Positions 1 to 14,169 of a stretch of DNA of 64,000 nt are shown here, in pieces (within the stretch, counting starts at the first letter, position 1; each line of letters begins with the position of its first letter). Under the pieces are notes generated by a model. That model searched no databases and was not told the origin of the DNA. It was given only the letters and a program-made list of their open reading frames with translations. The DNA comes from Planococcus citri (lineage: Eukaryota > Arthropoda > Insecta > Hemiptera > Pseudococcidae), in assembly GCF_950023065.1 (NCBI RefSeq), contig NC_088679.1, positions 43,648,001 to 43,712,000 on the forward strand, given 5' to 3'. A program made the translations under genes and the position numbers.

Positions 1-3000
1 AACTTACACTCGTGAGAATGTGAAATACAACGACTAGAGTGTAGTTAGCAAGTTTAGGTTTTAGAAAAACAGAGTAAAAGGAGCATGATCTGCATGATTC
101 AGTGTTCCTGTTGTTTTTTGGAATAACGAGAAACTGGTGTTTTAATGTTTTGAAAAAGTTTCAATCAGAATGATAATTGCAAAATTATTTCCATTCAATG
201 ATCATTCTTGGCAATTTTTTTAATTCCTTTTTCAGCGGGAAATGAATAAAAACTTAAAATTCTCCCAAAACATAGGTACTTCTAAAAATTTTTCATACAA
301 TTAATCTTTCTCTCCCTCCTAGATGAAGTAAAGAATAAAATGAACAATCTGAGATAAGAAATTTAGGTAGGTAACGGAGCAGATATAGCTGTATTTAAGT
401 GACAAAATTTTCAATTATGAGAAGACGAAAAAAATAAGGTTCTTTGATCATTTGATGTTACTCACAACACATTTTTACCACTCTAAGAAAAATCGCCATT
501 CCCTCCCCCACTAAAACAATCAACCACCTCTTGGTTTGAACAATTTCAACTTTAATTTTCACACATGAGTAACTACCGATTCGAAATCTTATCATAAATA
601 GGTAACCTATTACTATTTTAACCATAATGTTGATGTATTTTTTATTCACAAAAACACGTGGGCATCAAATAAAATTGGGTTTCCTCATTTCAAAAAATCA
701 GCAATCGTGCGAAGATTTGTTCAGAAACAGAATTTTTTTATGATAAAGCTAAACTGAAAATTTAGTAATTTGATCAGTTGCTTATATCCATGAAAATCTT
801 TATTTGTGCCTTAAATCGTAACTTAATAACGAATAAATTTTATTTTTACCCTAAATGAAATAATTTTACGAAGCTTATACGTAAGAATACGTCCAGCTGA
901 TATAACCAAGTTCCGATGTTTCCGCCCCTTATGAACTTTTACAGCTCGTGATTTCATTTGCAACACTAACACCATGATAAGCTTTTTTTTTTCCTCTCTC
1001 TCTTATAAAAAACGAAGCTTCGTTATGGGTATTCATTTTATTAACTTCAGTCACGACTAGAAAACATCCCTAATTAATTTTACCCTACGTAGACTATCGA
1101 TCAACTGCTGATATTCTTCCTACTTTCGACACGGTCCAATTTTCATTATAGCCTATTTATAATACAATACAATACAGATACAAGGGAAAAAACGAATCAT
1201 ACGAAATTGAATAGTCACGTAAAGTATTGTTGGGCACCTACTATTTTTTTTTTCATACACTCGCTATACCTACTTATTCAATGTTGTAAGTTTATTTTAT
1301 AACTGATTTAATTAAATAATACACTATACTAGAATTTCAAACATTTTTCTAATGTACGTGTTAAATTTCACTCCTATAATTTCTTCAACGTTAGGAAGAC
1401 GAATAAGTAAGTTGAGGAAAACATAAATATCGGCTACGTAATGCGTATATTTTTTTGCAGATCTTCTAGATATATTTTGATATTAGTAGGTCTATAGGTA
1501 GAGGTGCCCAAGCCAAAGCTATAGGTAGAAAGGTAGATAGGCACTTCAGCTTTGAGCAGGACAATTCGAAACTTTTCATTTCCAAGCTAAGCATCCGACA
1601 TTTAATGTTTTTCAAACATTCTCAGCTGCCTTACCTACATATACTATACTTAATCGGACTGCTGAGATTTCTAGACCAAACTGCCAAAAATATTTTAACA
1701 AAAAAGTAAACTCGTTTATTATTATCCAAATAATGACCATCACTACACAGTAAAGACAAATGCGTCGGAAAGTCGGAATAAATTACGGGTCAACGATTTC
1801 CCACGGTAAAGCAACGTGTATCACAATCATTTGCTAACATTCGTAACGGATGCATTTTTCTCGCCGTAAAAAAGTACGAGTAATACCAAACATTTATTCA
1901 ACATTTTGAATAACAATGTGATGTACCTGATACCTATTCGTTGTGTTTTCAAGCGGAAAAACCATCAAACGGTGCTACGTGATTCAAATGATATTCAACT
2001 ACAGACTGATTTTCGTTAGACGATTCTTAAAATTTGACCACAGCCGTTGGAGTTGGGATACTTTTGAGATACACTATTCGTGTTTATGAAATAAATCACA
2101 ATAAAAAGGTAGGCATATTTTTCATCTGGTTTTTGGGCGTTTTTTGAATTTCTTATTAAAACACTTTTTATAGAATTCCAACCACAAACTTTCAAAATCT
2201 TAAAATTTTTCTCTGCGTAAGTAAACTCAGTAAATTTTCAAAAGCTGCTATAGTACTCTATTAGAAGATTCTAGTGGATTCTAAATCTGCCAAAATGCGT
2301 GTAAAAAAACCCAAACCATTTCGCATTCTAATGCGTGTCACGATTTTACTCGTCGTCAGTCATCATAGGTCCTATAGGTAGGTACCACAGAGGACGACAT
2401 GAACTTATATCTATAGTTCATAATTCTTTCATGGCATACAACTTCGTACGCATACATTATCGTATTTTGGCTTTTTGACTGACGAAATAATCGGTAATTA
2501 TCATCTATTTTATTGTAGGTACTTGAAAAATGAGGGATTAGAATGCTGTCTTTATATAGGCACACTAGTCACGAATTTTGTTTTCACATTTCATTGTGAC
2601 AAGATGTACGATGTTTCGTATGATTAACAACGATAGGTCCATCCGTGTACAGGTAACTTATCGTAATTTTCGTACGTGGATATATATAGGCATATTCGTG
2701 GAATTAGCGATATAGGTTGGTTAGGTACAGGTATAGGTAAGGTTTTAGGTACATGTCATGTAGGTGATACGAGTTCATTACTTTTACATTATGTGCTAAA
2801 CGCGAACAAAATCAAACAAATTAAAGAATTCCGCTCATTATCAGTATAGCTAAACTCTTCGCAAGAGACTTATGTAAACACAAACAGGTACTTCATTTAC
2901 TGATGAACAATCAATTAACATACTTTTCCTCAGCTATGCGGGTTCTAGAGGGAAAGAAATATTGATTTTGTTGATAATTTTCGTAAAGAAAGTACTTGCC

Positions 3001-6000
3001 TGGTGTATAATGTTCAAAACCTGGCTTGTACATATTTTCTTGCCTTAAATTCAGTTTAATTTTACGAAACAATTATGGAAGAAATAGGTACCTACTACTA
3101 AGTTAAACTTGAGTAATGCTTACCCTTAAAAAAGCACTTCTTAATAAATCATAAAAGTGTTCTTACTTTGAATTAGAAAATCAAACTAAAAAGTAGGTAG
3201 GTCTAGGTACCTGCTTCAGAAAAAAATGACTTGAAAAATTTATCAAATTCAGATGACATTCACAAAAACTATTTACGGTACGATTCAAGTTGCTGCACCT
3301 TCCCGAGGCCGAATCACCTGGAGTCCAATTTGATGCAATCAAATTTGATTCAAAAAGTCAGAGAGACAGTGAAATTGTGATGTCCACAAATTTAAAAATT
3401 TGAATTCTACAGTCGAAAATCATTTGTAAGCAGACTTGGACACTTGAATAAAACATTTGGAAATGTTTTGAAAATTTTGAGATAGAAATTCATTACTTAC
3501 TCAATTTCTGTTCAAAATGAGCTGTCCAAAGATTTAAACCTTTCAAAAATCCGAGTACAATATTGTTCATTATTAGAGAATGATTTTTAAATCAAAGACC
3601 AGAAATTTCCAAAATTGAAGATAGCAGCTGCAAAGTGGCCCGAGAGCAAAATTTTGATTTCTGAGGTGTTGGTGCTGTGTATAGGTCTAGAGCATTTACT
3701 AGGTATACCTTAATGAAAAAACGGCTATATTCGGTTACATTTGTGGGTGACCCTTTTGATTCTCCAATATAGATTTCAAATACAATTTTCCAACCCCATA
3801 TTTCGGTAATTTTTTCGTTAGATACCTTTATATTTCGTCTGATTTTACGAAATTAGTAAAAATCCATGATGTGATTTATCATCAATTTTTATTTAATTTG
3901 AGGTCTGGAGCATTAATAAAGTGGAATTAATGGAAAGGAAAAGGTTATAGATTCTACTAAAAAATTACTCTACCATTCAGCTCATTCATGAAAATTCGAC
4001 ATATTTTCAGCCAACAGAAAAGTAATTCATATTGTGTCAAATTTCAAAAATACTAAGATCTCATGAAAGTGATTTTATTTTCCTTATCTCATTATCTTAT
4101 CACCTATTGCAACGCGTGTTCAAAAGGTTGCTGGCCTTTCTGAGATTTTTGTGACGTAAAAGTTCACTTTGAATTCAAGAGTAAATGCATAAAATGTTGA
4201 CGGGTGTTATGTAGGATTCGTAAAATCTACAACATAATTTATGAAACATGGAAACTGATTTTCTGAATCATTACATTTCAATTCATTCGAATAATTACGT
4301 ACATTTCGAAAATGCAATTTAATACCTATGTAGGATCTATCTTAGTTATATTTTTGAGATGGGTATTATGTAAGATGTATAATTGATTAGGTAAGTAGGT
4401 AAAGTTGAAAGCCTATATGAATTACAAATGCTGAAATGCCAAAAAGTCTCCATCAAACGCATTAATGATAAATTTCAATGACGAATTATATTCACACTCA
4501 CATTCACATTGGTCATTAAAAGAAAAGTCTCGCATCTATTAATGGACAGGGCATGACTCCACTTGCGTTAAAAAGAAGTACCTAACGAACAATATCGATT
4601 CTTTTTCACGCGGAATAATCACTTAGCCTACATTAAAAGTACTAATGTTAAATATTAATGGTTTCAAAGATATAGATAAATCATATCTATCGTGCGAAAT
4701 GTCAGGTGTACAATACAAACCTATGATTACACGGGGACTTCCCCACAAGTGCGATATGCGATAGGTAAGCATTTAAAGTAGACTACATAGGAAATGCTTT
4801 TTCATTATTAGTTTTTGAATATTTTAGTCCCGATTCCAAAAACAGCAACAATCGATGATTACGCACAGCTTTGAAATTCATTTCGTTGGTTCATGACTGT
4901 ATATGATAACTAATTTCTAATTAGATGTAGTAAATTTCAAATACCCACCACCTACAGTACTATATCCTGCAGACATAGGAGACATTTGTATACCTATTTT
5001 GAAAAATGGTGCCGTGAAGACCAGCTTTCAGGAGATAAGTACATAGACATGATTTTTTCGAATGGATTGAGAGGCGTCAGTCAGCAATAGTAAATCAAAT
5101 ACATATTTAAAGTAGGGTGAGAAGTGGGGGGGGGGGTGTCAATGCTAAAAATGTAGCCATGTCGAGGGCTATAGTTTTTAGAAGATTGGGCTTAAACACA
5201 GTTTTCTCGTGTACCTATAGGAGTCACACGACCAATTAGGTATCTATTACTTGACGAAATAATGCTGGACGAGTTCAACAATTAATTTTTTCAAAATTTA
5301 GGTACGATAGAATAATCTTGTAGGAAAACTTATACTATTGAATATTAAAAGATACATATGTACTTAAAATTTTTGACCAATACTTATAATGTTTTAATGA
5401 ATAGGTACCAAGCAAGAACTTAAAAATTTTTATGTAATTTCGAAAGTATGAAGAAGTTACCTACATACTTTCAATTTTAAACATGTATATATGACTTTAT
5501 TGTAACACTAATAGGTATACATACAACTCAAAATGGGGCTGTTGGACCGAACCACAATACAAAAATATTGGAATAAGAGAATTTCATGAGCAAAATTGTT
5601 TATGCTCGTTGATTTTGGATCAACATTTTTATCTGTCCATAGCCTCAAATTTAAATCTTAGGCTATACTTTTTTTGAATTTGTTAATCTGGAAACACATT
5701 CCATATGGATTCACCGAAGGGAAAATACATATCAAAATTCAAGTACACTTAAAAGTGAGTAGGTATATCTATTTTGAAAAATTAAAAATACTTACATTTT
5801 TTGAAAACGATCGAATATTCATTTCTTTAGTAACCGTCAATATGCGAAACGAAGTAGGTATATTAGTAGGTTCTATTCAATTTTGTACCATCCAAACATC
5901 ATTCAAGTCGAAAAATATACCTTGAAACCGCATAGGTAAGCATTATATTTTTACTTTATCTTTTTTTTTGTATATATGTACCAAAATTAAAAATTAGTGC

Positions 6001-8801
6001 TCTAATCTTGCCCTTTATATGTGGATATACATCGAGAAGCGTGAAATGGATGCATCAAAATTCGAATTTTTATTTGAAATAAAACAATTGTTTGCGTACC
6101 TTATCTATGTTGACTTATTGATCGTATTATCAAAAACCTATGTTTACGATTCAATTACGAATAAGCATTCTTCTATTTATTGAATGAATTAAATATCAGC
6201 AGAGATGGAAGTAATGCAAGAAAAATAGACAGGCCAGGCCTAATTTAATTTTGAATGCGTAGTATATGCTATTGATACCTACGTTTTATCAAGGAAAGAA
6301 ATCAATCTATACAAAATATAAGCAGGTATTTGCATAAACATCGATTCTATTGATGATGGGGTCTTCATCATTCAATTCGTCGTGTCATTTAAAAACTTGA
6401 AGCAATTTCAATACATGTATCTACAGTTCTACACAATGTAAGAATGTGAAAACATCAAGAAAATTACTGCAAATACCTACCTATGCCCTTTAAGCCGTGG
6501 TTTTGTTAGGAGAAAATTTCAGCGCAAAAATTTGACTCATTGGGCAGTAAAATTTTATGGGGTCCTGTAACCCCCCAGGACAGTAACTTTTCGTATACTA
6601 TACCTAAGTATTAAGACAGCCAACTAATGAATTTCAATAATCGTTCATACTATTTCTTACGTATTTGTATTTGTACAAAAATATTAATCATGAAAGTCTC
6701 AATAGCAATAAATTGTAATACTTTATAGTTCATTCATTCAACATGAGTCAAAAGTGATCCATTCCCAAACAAGGAAAAAATTCAAATATTGAAAAATCCT
6801 CGAAAAGCAAAATAATTTACCTACGAGTATGTGGCAATCTTGAGATACAAAAATAAGAAAACAAGAAAACATTCGAAATCGGTCGGAATTAAGCAGTAGA
6901 ATACCAACGAGCCATCGGATTCTTCGCTTAATTTTTATTGACAGTGATTTAAAAGATAAATATAGAGTAATTAGAAATTACTTGAAGTGGGCGAAGAATG
7001 ACGAAGTTCTTCATAAAGTTATGTCGATGTACTTGTGTACGACAACTCAAGCTAATTGATTCAGAGATTAGAACTTTTTCCCCCTGTAAACATCAGCATA
7101 TTTACGAAATTATTATTAGGTACTAATAAAATGAAAGTTTCCAAATTCGAACTATCTATAGTATCAAATCTCAAATTTTTAGCACGTAAATTAATGAAAT
7201 TTCTATAAAATTTTTCAAAAATGCAACTTACTTATTTTTTGAAAGTGTTATCACATTTGAAACTATTCCACACTTTTTCATCACACCCACGCAGAAATCT
7301 ATATGGGACCACATACATCAAACCATGAGGAAAATTGCGAACGAGAAAAACAACATGAAAACGAAAATCTTACATTGTAACGAACACCTTCGAAAGTACG
7401 CGCACCAATCAAGTTTCGTGTATGTTCTGCAACTCACTGTACTCGCTCAAACCCATAAAGTATACTAACAGTGTTACCGCATTTTTGGTGCCGAAATGAT
7501 AGTGGTCTCGTAACGTTGTTGGGGACAAACTTACAGGAGTTAAATATAAATACGAATCGGATAACGTCGCCTGTATAATGCATATGCTATTTTAATACTT
7601 CGTATGGTCTAAAAAAAAACAACTTTTGCTTTGAGTTTTGTTTCTTTTCAAGAAAAATAACATGGCAATGTATTAATATTTAGTTACGAATCGACGATTC
7701 TGAGGTCCCTACCGATATGCATATGAGCAGCTGATTGAAATGCAAGTAGGTAGTTATTTTTACTTTTCCGGTTCATAGAACAATCCAGCGGATGAATGTG
7801 ATTTTTGAATAGGTGCTAATTTACTATATTGCATAGTATATGGTATACCCGAAGTACCTACTGTGTAGTATACCTACCTACATATGTTAAACACTCGTGC
7901 ATATCGCGAATATGTAATAATTTGAATTTTACAGATGAAAGTATAGGTAATTGGCTGAATTTATTGAAGAAAAAATTACAGTTCTACTTACAGTCTACGT
8001 GTAAGTTATCGATTACCGATTTATGAAAGCATTTTTCAAATTTTTCTCACATTTATGCAATAGAAAATTGTTTATTTTGGTGGCTTTTCGGCTCAAAGTA
8101 GGTTTAAGTACTCAAGTAAGTAGGTATTGGAAAATGATTTTTGATAATCACTGATGATGATGTTTATTATATGCAATCAAATTCGACAGTACCTTTTTTT
8201 TTTTTTTTGAATTTTCCAGTATTTTTGAGTTTTATTATTACTTTATTGATGAAATCCTGTTTCAGTGAAATATGGTGCGCGAGAAAATTTTTAATTTCAT
8301 GAAGAAATTTACGCATCGTGGGGAAAATGGGAAAGAGTATAACATAAATAAATTGTTGTTTTTATCTATTATTAACGCAAAAAATGCAGGGAAAACTGCA
8401 CAACGTTAATTTCTCATCGCAACAAAAAAAGAAAATATATGTCTAATTTTACGTAGGTACCTACTTATAGCTTACATAGGTATTACAGAAATTTTGTTGG
8501 TACAATTGATTGATAGAGGTTCTTTCCTGCGGTTCAGGAGTTTTCATTTTCAATAGACTAGGTAAGTCATCTTTCATTTTTTTTTTAAATACCGAAAAAA
8601 TAAAATAGGTACCTAGTGGATTCAAAGCGTACGGGTCAGAATCTCAGAAACATACTCGTAGATATGCACTTCCAAAAAGAAACATTGTGCTTATTTTATT
8701 ATAGGATCATGAGGAAAGTGTTGATCCGGTTCGAAATAGACGCATCAAAACTGCCATACAATCGACTTCTCAAGCCAGGACTTTTGTCAGGGACTTTGAT
8801 T
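1..8801. other. Gene-free AT-rich stretch
   Basis: I find no open frame with coding character or convincing splice context on either strand. The few frames of 60-85 codons are dominated by simple AT-rich sequence and share nothing with known families. The stretch holds many short TAGGTA/TACCTA motifs (for example around 3207 and 8455), homopolymer T runs and a G9 run near 5128. It may be intergenic or part of a long intron; the sequence alone does not decide. Confidence 0.6.
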
Positions 8802-8809
8802 GTAAATAC

Positions 8810-9311
8810 CAGGGTTGTACATGTTTAAAACAAAAATGTTTTAAACATGTTTAAAACACGTTTAAAACAAGTGAAAAAAAACAGAACGATGTTTTAAACA
8901 AAAAAAGCCGTTTAAAGCCGTTTAAAACTGTGTTTTTTTTGTTTTAAACGTGTTTTTTTTCAACTCCAATTTCCTAAAAAACACGTTTTTTTAAGTTTTT
9001 TGTTGAAAAAAGTGAAATTGAACAAACTATATTTTTAGAGACAAATTTTTTGTTTTGATTCCAATTTTTCAATATTTCTTGAGCTTTATAGCGTTTTTAT
9101 GACGCCACATCTCAAAAATTGATGTCTGGTGAACCAAAAACAAATGAATTTGTGTTTAAAACACATTTTAAACGTGTTTAAAACGCGTTTTAAACACATA
9201 GTTTTGAACACGAGAAAAAAACTGTTTTAAAACAAAAAAAACGTTTTAAACAAAAAAAAAAACGTTTTTTTTGTTTTTTTCAAAAAAAAAACACGTTTTT
9301 GTACAACCCTG
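8810..9311. mobile_element. hAT-type miniature element, GTTTAAAAC-rich
   Basis: The 502-bp unit begins CAGGGTTGTAC and ends with the exact reverse complement, GTACAACCCTG. It is flanked by a perfect 8-bp direct repeat GTAAATAC at 8802-8809 and 9312-9319, which is the target duplication length of hAT transposons. It has no coding capacity. The interior is almost wholly degenerate repeats of GTTTAAAAC / ACGTTTT and their complements, which continue the subterminal sequence. Inference: a non-autonomous element mobilised by a hAT transposase encoded elsewhere. Confidence 0.85.
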
Positions 9312-10047
9312 GTAAATACTTAGAGGTCAAGGTGTTGAAAATGACAATAGCATGCAAAACCAAATTTTGGTTTCAGCCTTTCCGCCGAAAAATGGATTCG
9401 ATTTTTGAACCTGAAATGACAAATTTCAAAAAATCACCAAAAGTAGGAAGTTGGGAATTGGAGCTGGAAATTAATTAAGTGGGTCATGTCATTACCTAAT
9501 CGTCAATCACGACTAATGACTGAAAAGTTGAGAACGATTAGCCTAATTTGTTTAGTACTTCGTATGCAAATTGAAATTAGAAAATATTGGTTAATATTAC
9601 GTATTATTAAGTAGCTATAGGTATTGGATAGTGAATTCTATTTGGGACAAGAACAATTTTATGGGATCTTTCGAATTTTGATTTATCTGGAAAACTGGAG
9701 AATTAAAAAAATTTAATTCAAGTCTGCCGAAAGCTTCTCATCCGCACCCGTCCATCCTCCTTCGTATTCCTCCTAACCGACTTGATTGAGGTTGAACTGA
9801 ACTTGAAAGTTGAAACTGAAAGTTAAAACAGCATATCAATTAACAAGTTGCAAAAAATGCACGGTTAGAAAATTGAAAATAAGGTACCTTTCCTATCAAG
9901 TGAAGTGACTGAATTTTACCTTTCTCAGCATTCATCATTCTATCAAAAATTCAAAATTTAGATGATAAAATTGATAAATGAAAAAAAAAAATGTCAAAGA
10001 TCACCGGACAGCCGGTTCCGATTCCGAACGTCAATCAAAATTCAATA

Positions 10048-10577
10048 ATTGTGACGCGGTGAGCGATACCATACCATATGTCGGCAAAAATTTTTTTCGT
10101 TTTATTGTGGTTTCTGGTAGTGTTTTTCTTCCTCTTTTCAATGGTGCAAACAGATTTTCAAAATATTAAAATCTGACAAATTTTCAAAACTTCAAAGTTG
10201 CGTATTTTTTGAAATTCAAAAACCAAAATTCTGAGAAAAACGTGTTTGAAAGTTTGGGTTATTTTTGTAACATTTTTAAATTTTTTTTTTTTTTTTTTTT
10301 TTGATTTTCTTCATCTTTTAATGGTTTTACATCATAATATTTTTTTTTTTTTTTTGACATTTTTTTATGAAAAGCACTTTTGTAAAACCGGTTTTTCACC
10401 ACTAAAACGACGTGTTTGAGATCGGTGGGTACATCCATTCCAAAGTATAGGCTTCATAGTATATGAATCGACAAAAAAAATTTTTTTGATATTTTCTGAC
10501 TTTTTCCATGAAAACGCGATTATCTCAAAAAAAAGTTTTCCGACATATGGTATGGTATCGCTCACCGCGTCACAATT
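10048..10577. repeat. Inverted repeat (MITE-like hairpin)
   Basis: A roughly 40-base arm starting near AATTGTGACGCGGTGAGCG at the left is repeated in inverse orientation at about 10537-10577. The arms include GCGATACCATACCATATG. The spacer is AT-rich with long T runs and no gene. I could not define a target duplication, so the superfamily is unknown. Confidence 0.65.
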
Positions 10578-10766
10578 CAAAATCGAAGAACGTGTACTTT
10601 TGAATTTTTGTTTTGATTTTTTTTCGATTTTTAATAATGAATTTGATTGGTCGATTCAAACCGCGTTTGACCAATCGAATCACTGTATGCGTTGAAACGC
10701 GATCCAGAATCATGGTAAGTCTGAGAAATAAACACTCGTTATTGGTGGAGTCATTCTCAGTGATAA

Positions 10767-11123
10767 TAGACGATACTAGGAAAAAATGGCGGACAGCTTT
10801 TATTGATTCTTATCAGTAAAAAAGAGGCCAATTTCGAGCCGATGTCGCTTCTTATCAGTGAATTGCGGGCCAAATATCCTGAAAAAGTACTACTTTTTGC
10901 TTTTTTTTCCGCGGTTAAATATAATTTTAGATTAAAATGCAGCAAAACCGAAGTATTTTCGACGGAGAATTCATTTTTTCTGGTCAGTTTTCTAAAATTT
11001 CACATATTCAAAGAGAATTCTTCGAAAAGTGCCACTTTTACGCGATATTTGGCCCACAATTGATGAAAAATGTACTGATAAGACCAAATCCGCCATGTTG
11101 TGACGTCAGTCTAGTATCGTCTA
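10767..11123. mobile_element. TA-flanked hairpin MITE
   Basis: Terminal inverted repeat TAGACGATACTAG at the left matches CTAGTATCGTCTA at the right. Inside, further blocks recur inverted: ATGGCGGA against TCCGCCAT, CTTATCAGT against ACTGATAAG, and a GGGCCAAATAT block. The ends fit a TA target duplication, as for Tc1/mariner-type elements. It lies about 330 bp upstream of the BTB gene start codon, so it may sit in or near that gene's promoter. Confidence 0.6.
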
Positions 11124-11449
11124 TACCTGATAAGAAAAACACAAAATTTTCAAATTTCATTTTGTACTTTTGTAGTTTGTAGATTTTATTGTGTTAGTTT
11201 GGTGTTACCAGTGTTTTGTATTTTGTACTCTTTTGCATGAACTGACCGATTAGTGCCTTATGAGTTGTGAAGTGGTGTTCAGTAGTCAAAAATTGAATAA
11301 TTTTCGAGAAATGTAAAGTGTAATTCGAATTTCTATCCTGTAAAGTAGGTACACATTTCATGATAAACATTTGAAAACAATACTTTCAATTATGAGTATT
11401 ATCTAAACTTGTAAGCTATATTGTTTCAGCGGAGAAATATCTGAAAATC

Positions 11450-14056
11450 ATGAGTTCCAATTCCAATGACAATTTTGAAACAGCCGTTGGTCACCAAAAA
11501 GCCGAAAACATGATGAGAAGTCAGTTTTACGATGTCATGGTAACAGTTGATACGGATGTTTATTATTTGAATAAATTTCAACTGGCTTGGAAATCGGATT
11601 ACTTTGAGAAATTATTTACCAAATATTCCGATGGAAAGGAATGCAGCTTAGTGGAGCTTCCATTAATGGATACTGATACATTCTCTGTCATTGTTGATAT
11701 AATGTATGGAGAAGAATTGAAATCCGTCTTGAACTATGACAATTACGTAACTTTAATATTGGCGATGGATTACTTGCAAATGGAGATCGATCTTAAGACT
11801 TATTCAAGTTTCATAGAAAAGAATCCATTTCTAGATATGAAAATTTTAAATTTACTACATTTCGTTCAAAAGAATCCGCATTTTCATTACTTAAAACAGG
11901 CAGTTTTTAAATACTTATCCGTTCATTGGACTGATGTGCGAATTCACGACGAAATTTTATCCTTACCGGTAGATAACATTGTTGGGATAATTTCAAGCGA
12001 AACATACGACCAAGATACCAGTGAAATGCGCAAAATTTGTAAAATTTGCTCCGAGTGGATCTATCATGATTTGGAAAGTAGACTTCCCCATGCGACAATG
12101 CTCGTAAATGCTGCAAAAAGAAGATTCAGTTATCGAAATGAAATGGAGGACCAAAATTTCAGTATAAAATTACATGACACCGAACGAATAAAACCAGAAA
12201 TTATTGCGAAAACTCTCTACAAATTGTTAGTGAACGATGGAGAGATCAAAGTGGGTATGTAAAGTGAAAACGTCGTATGCAAGTATGCAACAGTATTAAT
12301 AAAATTGTTACGGTATTCAATTTTTTTTTTTTTTTTTTCAGTTGAAGAATTATTGAAAGATGACGGAGAAAGTACGTTAATCAGCGTCGATGAAGGAGAC
12401 AAACGAAAAAAGTTGTTAAGATTATTAGAAAATGATTATTTCTGGGATATCGCTGTCAAAGTTGAAGAGAAAACTTACAAACTTCATCGGTTTAAATTAA
12501 ATTCGGCATCTGGCTATTTCGCTGAAATTTTTTCTGTCAAGCGTTGTAAAGCAAACACTCAGTGCACAGCAACACCTACGACCGAGCAACCGAATGAAAG
12601 TGAGGAATATCTGCTACATGATATCGATCAAACCACGTTCGACATGATTACAAAATTCATCTATTTTGAAGAAATGCAGATAACACCTGAAAATGTAACT
12701 GTTTTGTTGAAAGCTGCCCACTTCTTGAGAACTGAAGAATTATTTAACGCATGCGTTTTATGGATGAAAAAGAATATTGAAGAAGTTTTGACCAATTCAG
12801 AATTAGGCGATACGTTGCCTGTTTGTCTCACTCCTTTCGATGTATTGGAGGATTTACTTTTATCTCTTGATACGCCTTCAAAAATCTGTTTCGATAATCC
12901 ACTTAAAATAGTAGACGTATGTTCGAAATGGGTGATCCACGATCCAAAAAATCGATACCATCTGATACCACAAATCGCCCTGGCTATAAATCGCAATCGA
13001 ATGATAGATTATAATGATTATAAGTTGGAAGCACCTGCAGATTTAAACAACTGTTCAGAGCAACTGGTTCGAAATGAATTATGGAAATCTTTATGTTCAA
13101 GTTCGTTAGTCCCTTCCACCATAAAAACACCGGAGAACTACGAAAAGAAATTGAAAGAGATTCCTGTGTTTATTGCATCAACTGAGGAAACAATAATTCA
13201 TCTTCTGGACTCCGATTTGAACCAAATTGCATCGTTTTGTGCTTTAAAATATAGTGAAGGCGAAATATGTGATCCACACTTTCAGGTTTCGGCAACTTTG
13301 ATGGGCGATAATTTATTCATTCTTTTCTCTGTGAGTTACAATGATCCTGTGTTTTATGTATACAATCTATTTTCGAAAAAATTCATCTCTTTGAACAGCT
13401 GCGTAAAAGTAAAAGGTGCGGAATGGCGGCCCTACAGTTCGCTTTTGAATTGTCGCGACGAGGTGTACTGTTGTTTTAAAGACGGTCGTGTATTAAAATA
13501 CTCGATCGAACTGAATCGCTGGATGATATTTTCAGAGCCAATGTCTGACTCTAACGAAGAAGACGTATTGTTTACCAGTAGTAGAAAAAAGTTGTATAGG
13601 CTGTACAGAAGTTCAGAAGATTCGCTTTCAGATTATGTGATGGAAGAATTCAATTTTCAACAGAATGTGTGGTCATCTTTGCCAAATTTATCATTCAATC
13701 TATCATCCTATAATGACGAACCAGTTGAACTAACCATCACCAATGACCGTAAGCTTACTGTGATATTCCTTACACGTTTTATGTCATTTTACCGAAATTC
13801 AAAACAGTGGCGTAATTTTCCCCGGGAAAGAGATAGTGAGTATGTGAGCCCGTATTATCGTAATCGTGAAACGCTCGCCTTAACACAGTATGAAGGAAGA
13901 CTTTTACATTTCTTCGTCAACAAACTGTATTATTGGTGTGCCGAGGATAGAATCTGGGTATTGAAAAAACAATTACCATTTAGATCTGTACCAGCCGGTG
14001 CTATGGAAAGCCTTTATCCTTATTATAGTATCACTGCGATTCAACGATGTACTTAA
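11450..14056 (+). CDS. Double BTB-BACK, kelch-like protein
   Basis: Two exons, 11450-12254 and 12342-14056, joined by an 87-bp GTATGT..TTCAG phase-1 intron, give 839 residues. Module 1 has a BTB domain at about residues 24-115 (starts FYDVMVTVD) and a BACK-like helical region to about 245. Module 2 repeats the plan: BTB at about 300-410 (YFWDIAVKVEEKTYKLHRF) and BACK to about 530. The C-terminus, about 545-839, has spaced hydrophobic/aromatic segments like a degenerate six-blade kelch propeller, without clear GG pairs. BTB-BACK-kelch proteins usually act as substrate adaptors for Cullin-3 ubiquitin ligases; the substrate here is unknown. Two BTB-BACK units in one chain is unusual. An acceptor at 11427-11429 and a GTAAAG donor near 11340 suggest a short 5' UTR intron. 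An in-frame reading from 12305 is only the intron end read through. No clear orthologue recognised. Confidence 0.88.
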
Positions 14057-14161
14057 TATTCGTATCAACTAAATTAATACATTGTAAACTTCGTGTTTAT
14101 TCAAGTTATTTACTTCATTATTCGTATTGAAATTTCTGAAAAGACTGTTACTTAATAGGTC

Positions 14162-14167
14162 AATAAA
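14162..14167 (+). other. Poly(A) signal of the BTB gene
   Basis: An AATAAA hexamer lies 106 bases after the BTB-kelch stop codon, the first canonical signal downstream. It would give a short 3' UTR. Confidence 0.6.
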
Positions 14168-14169
14168 TG

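Noticed and set aside
12661..12996. 111-codon minus-strand frame
   Set aside because: Antisense to the second BTB-BACK module, which is clearly coding on the + strand.
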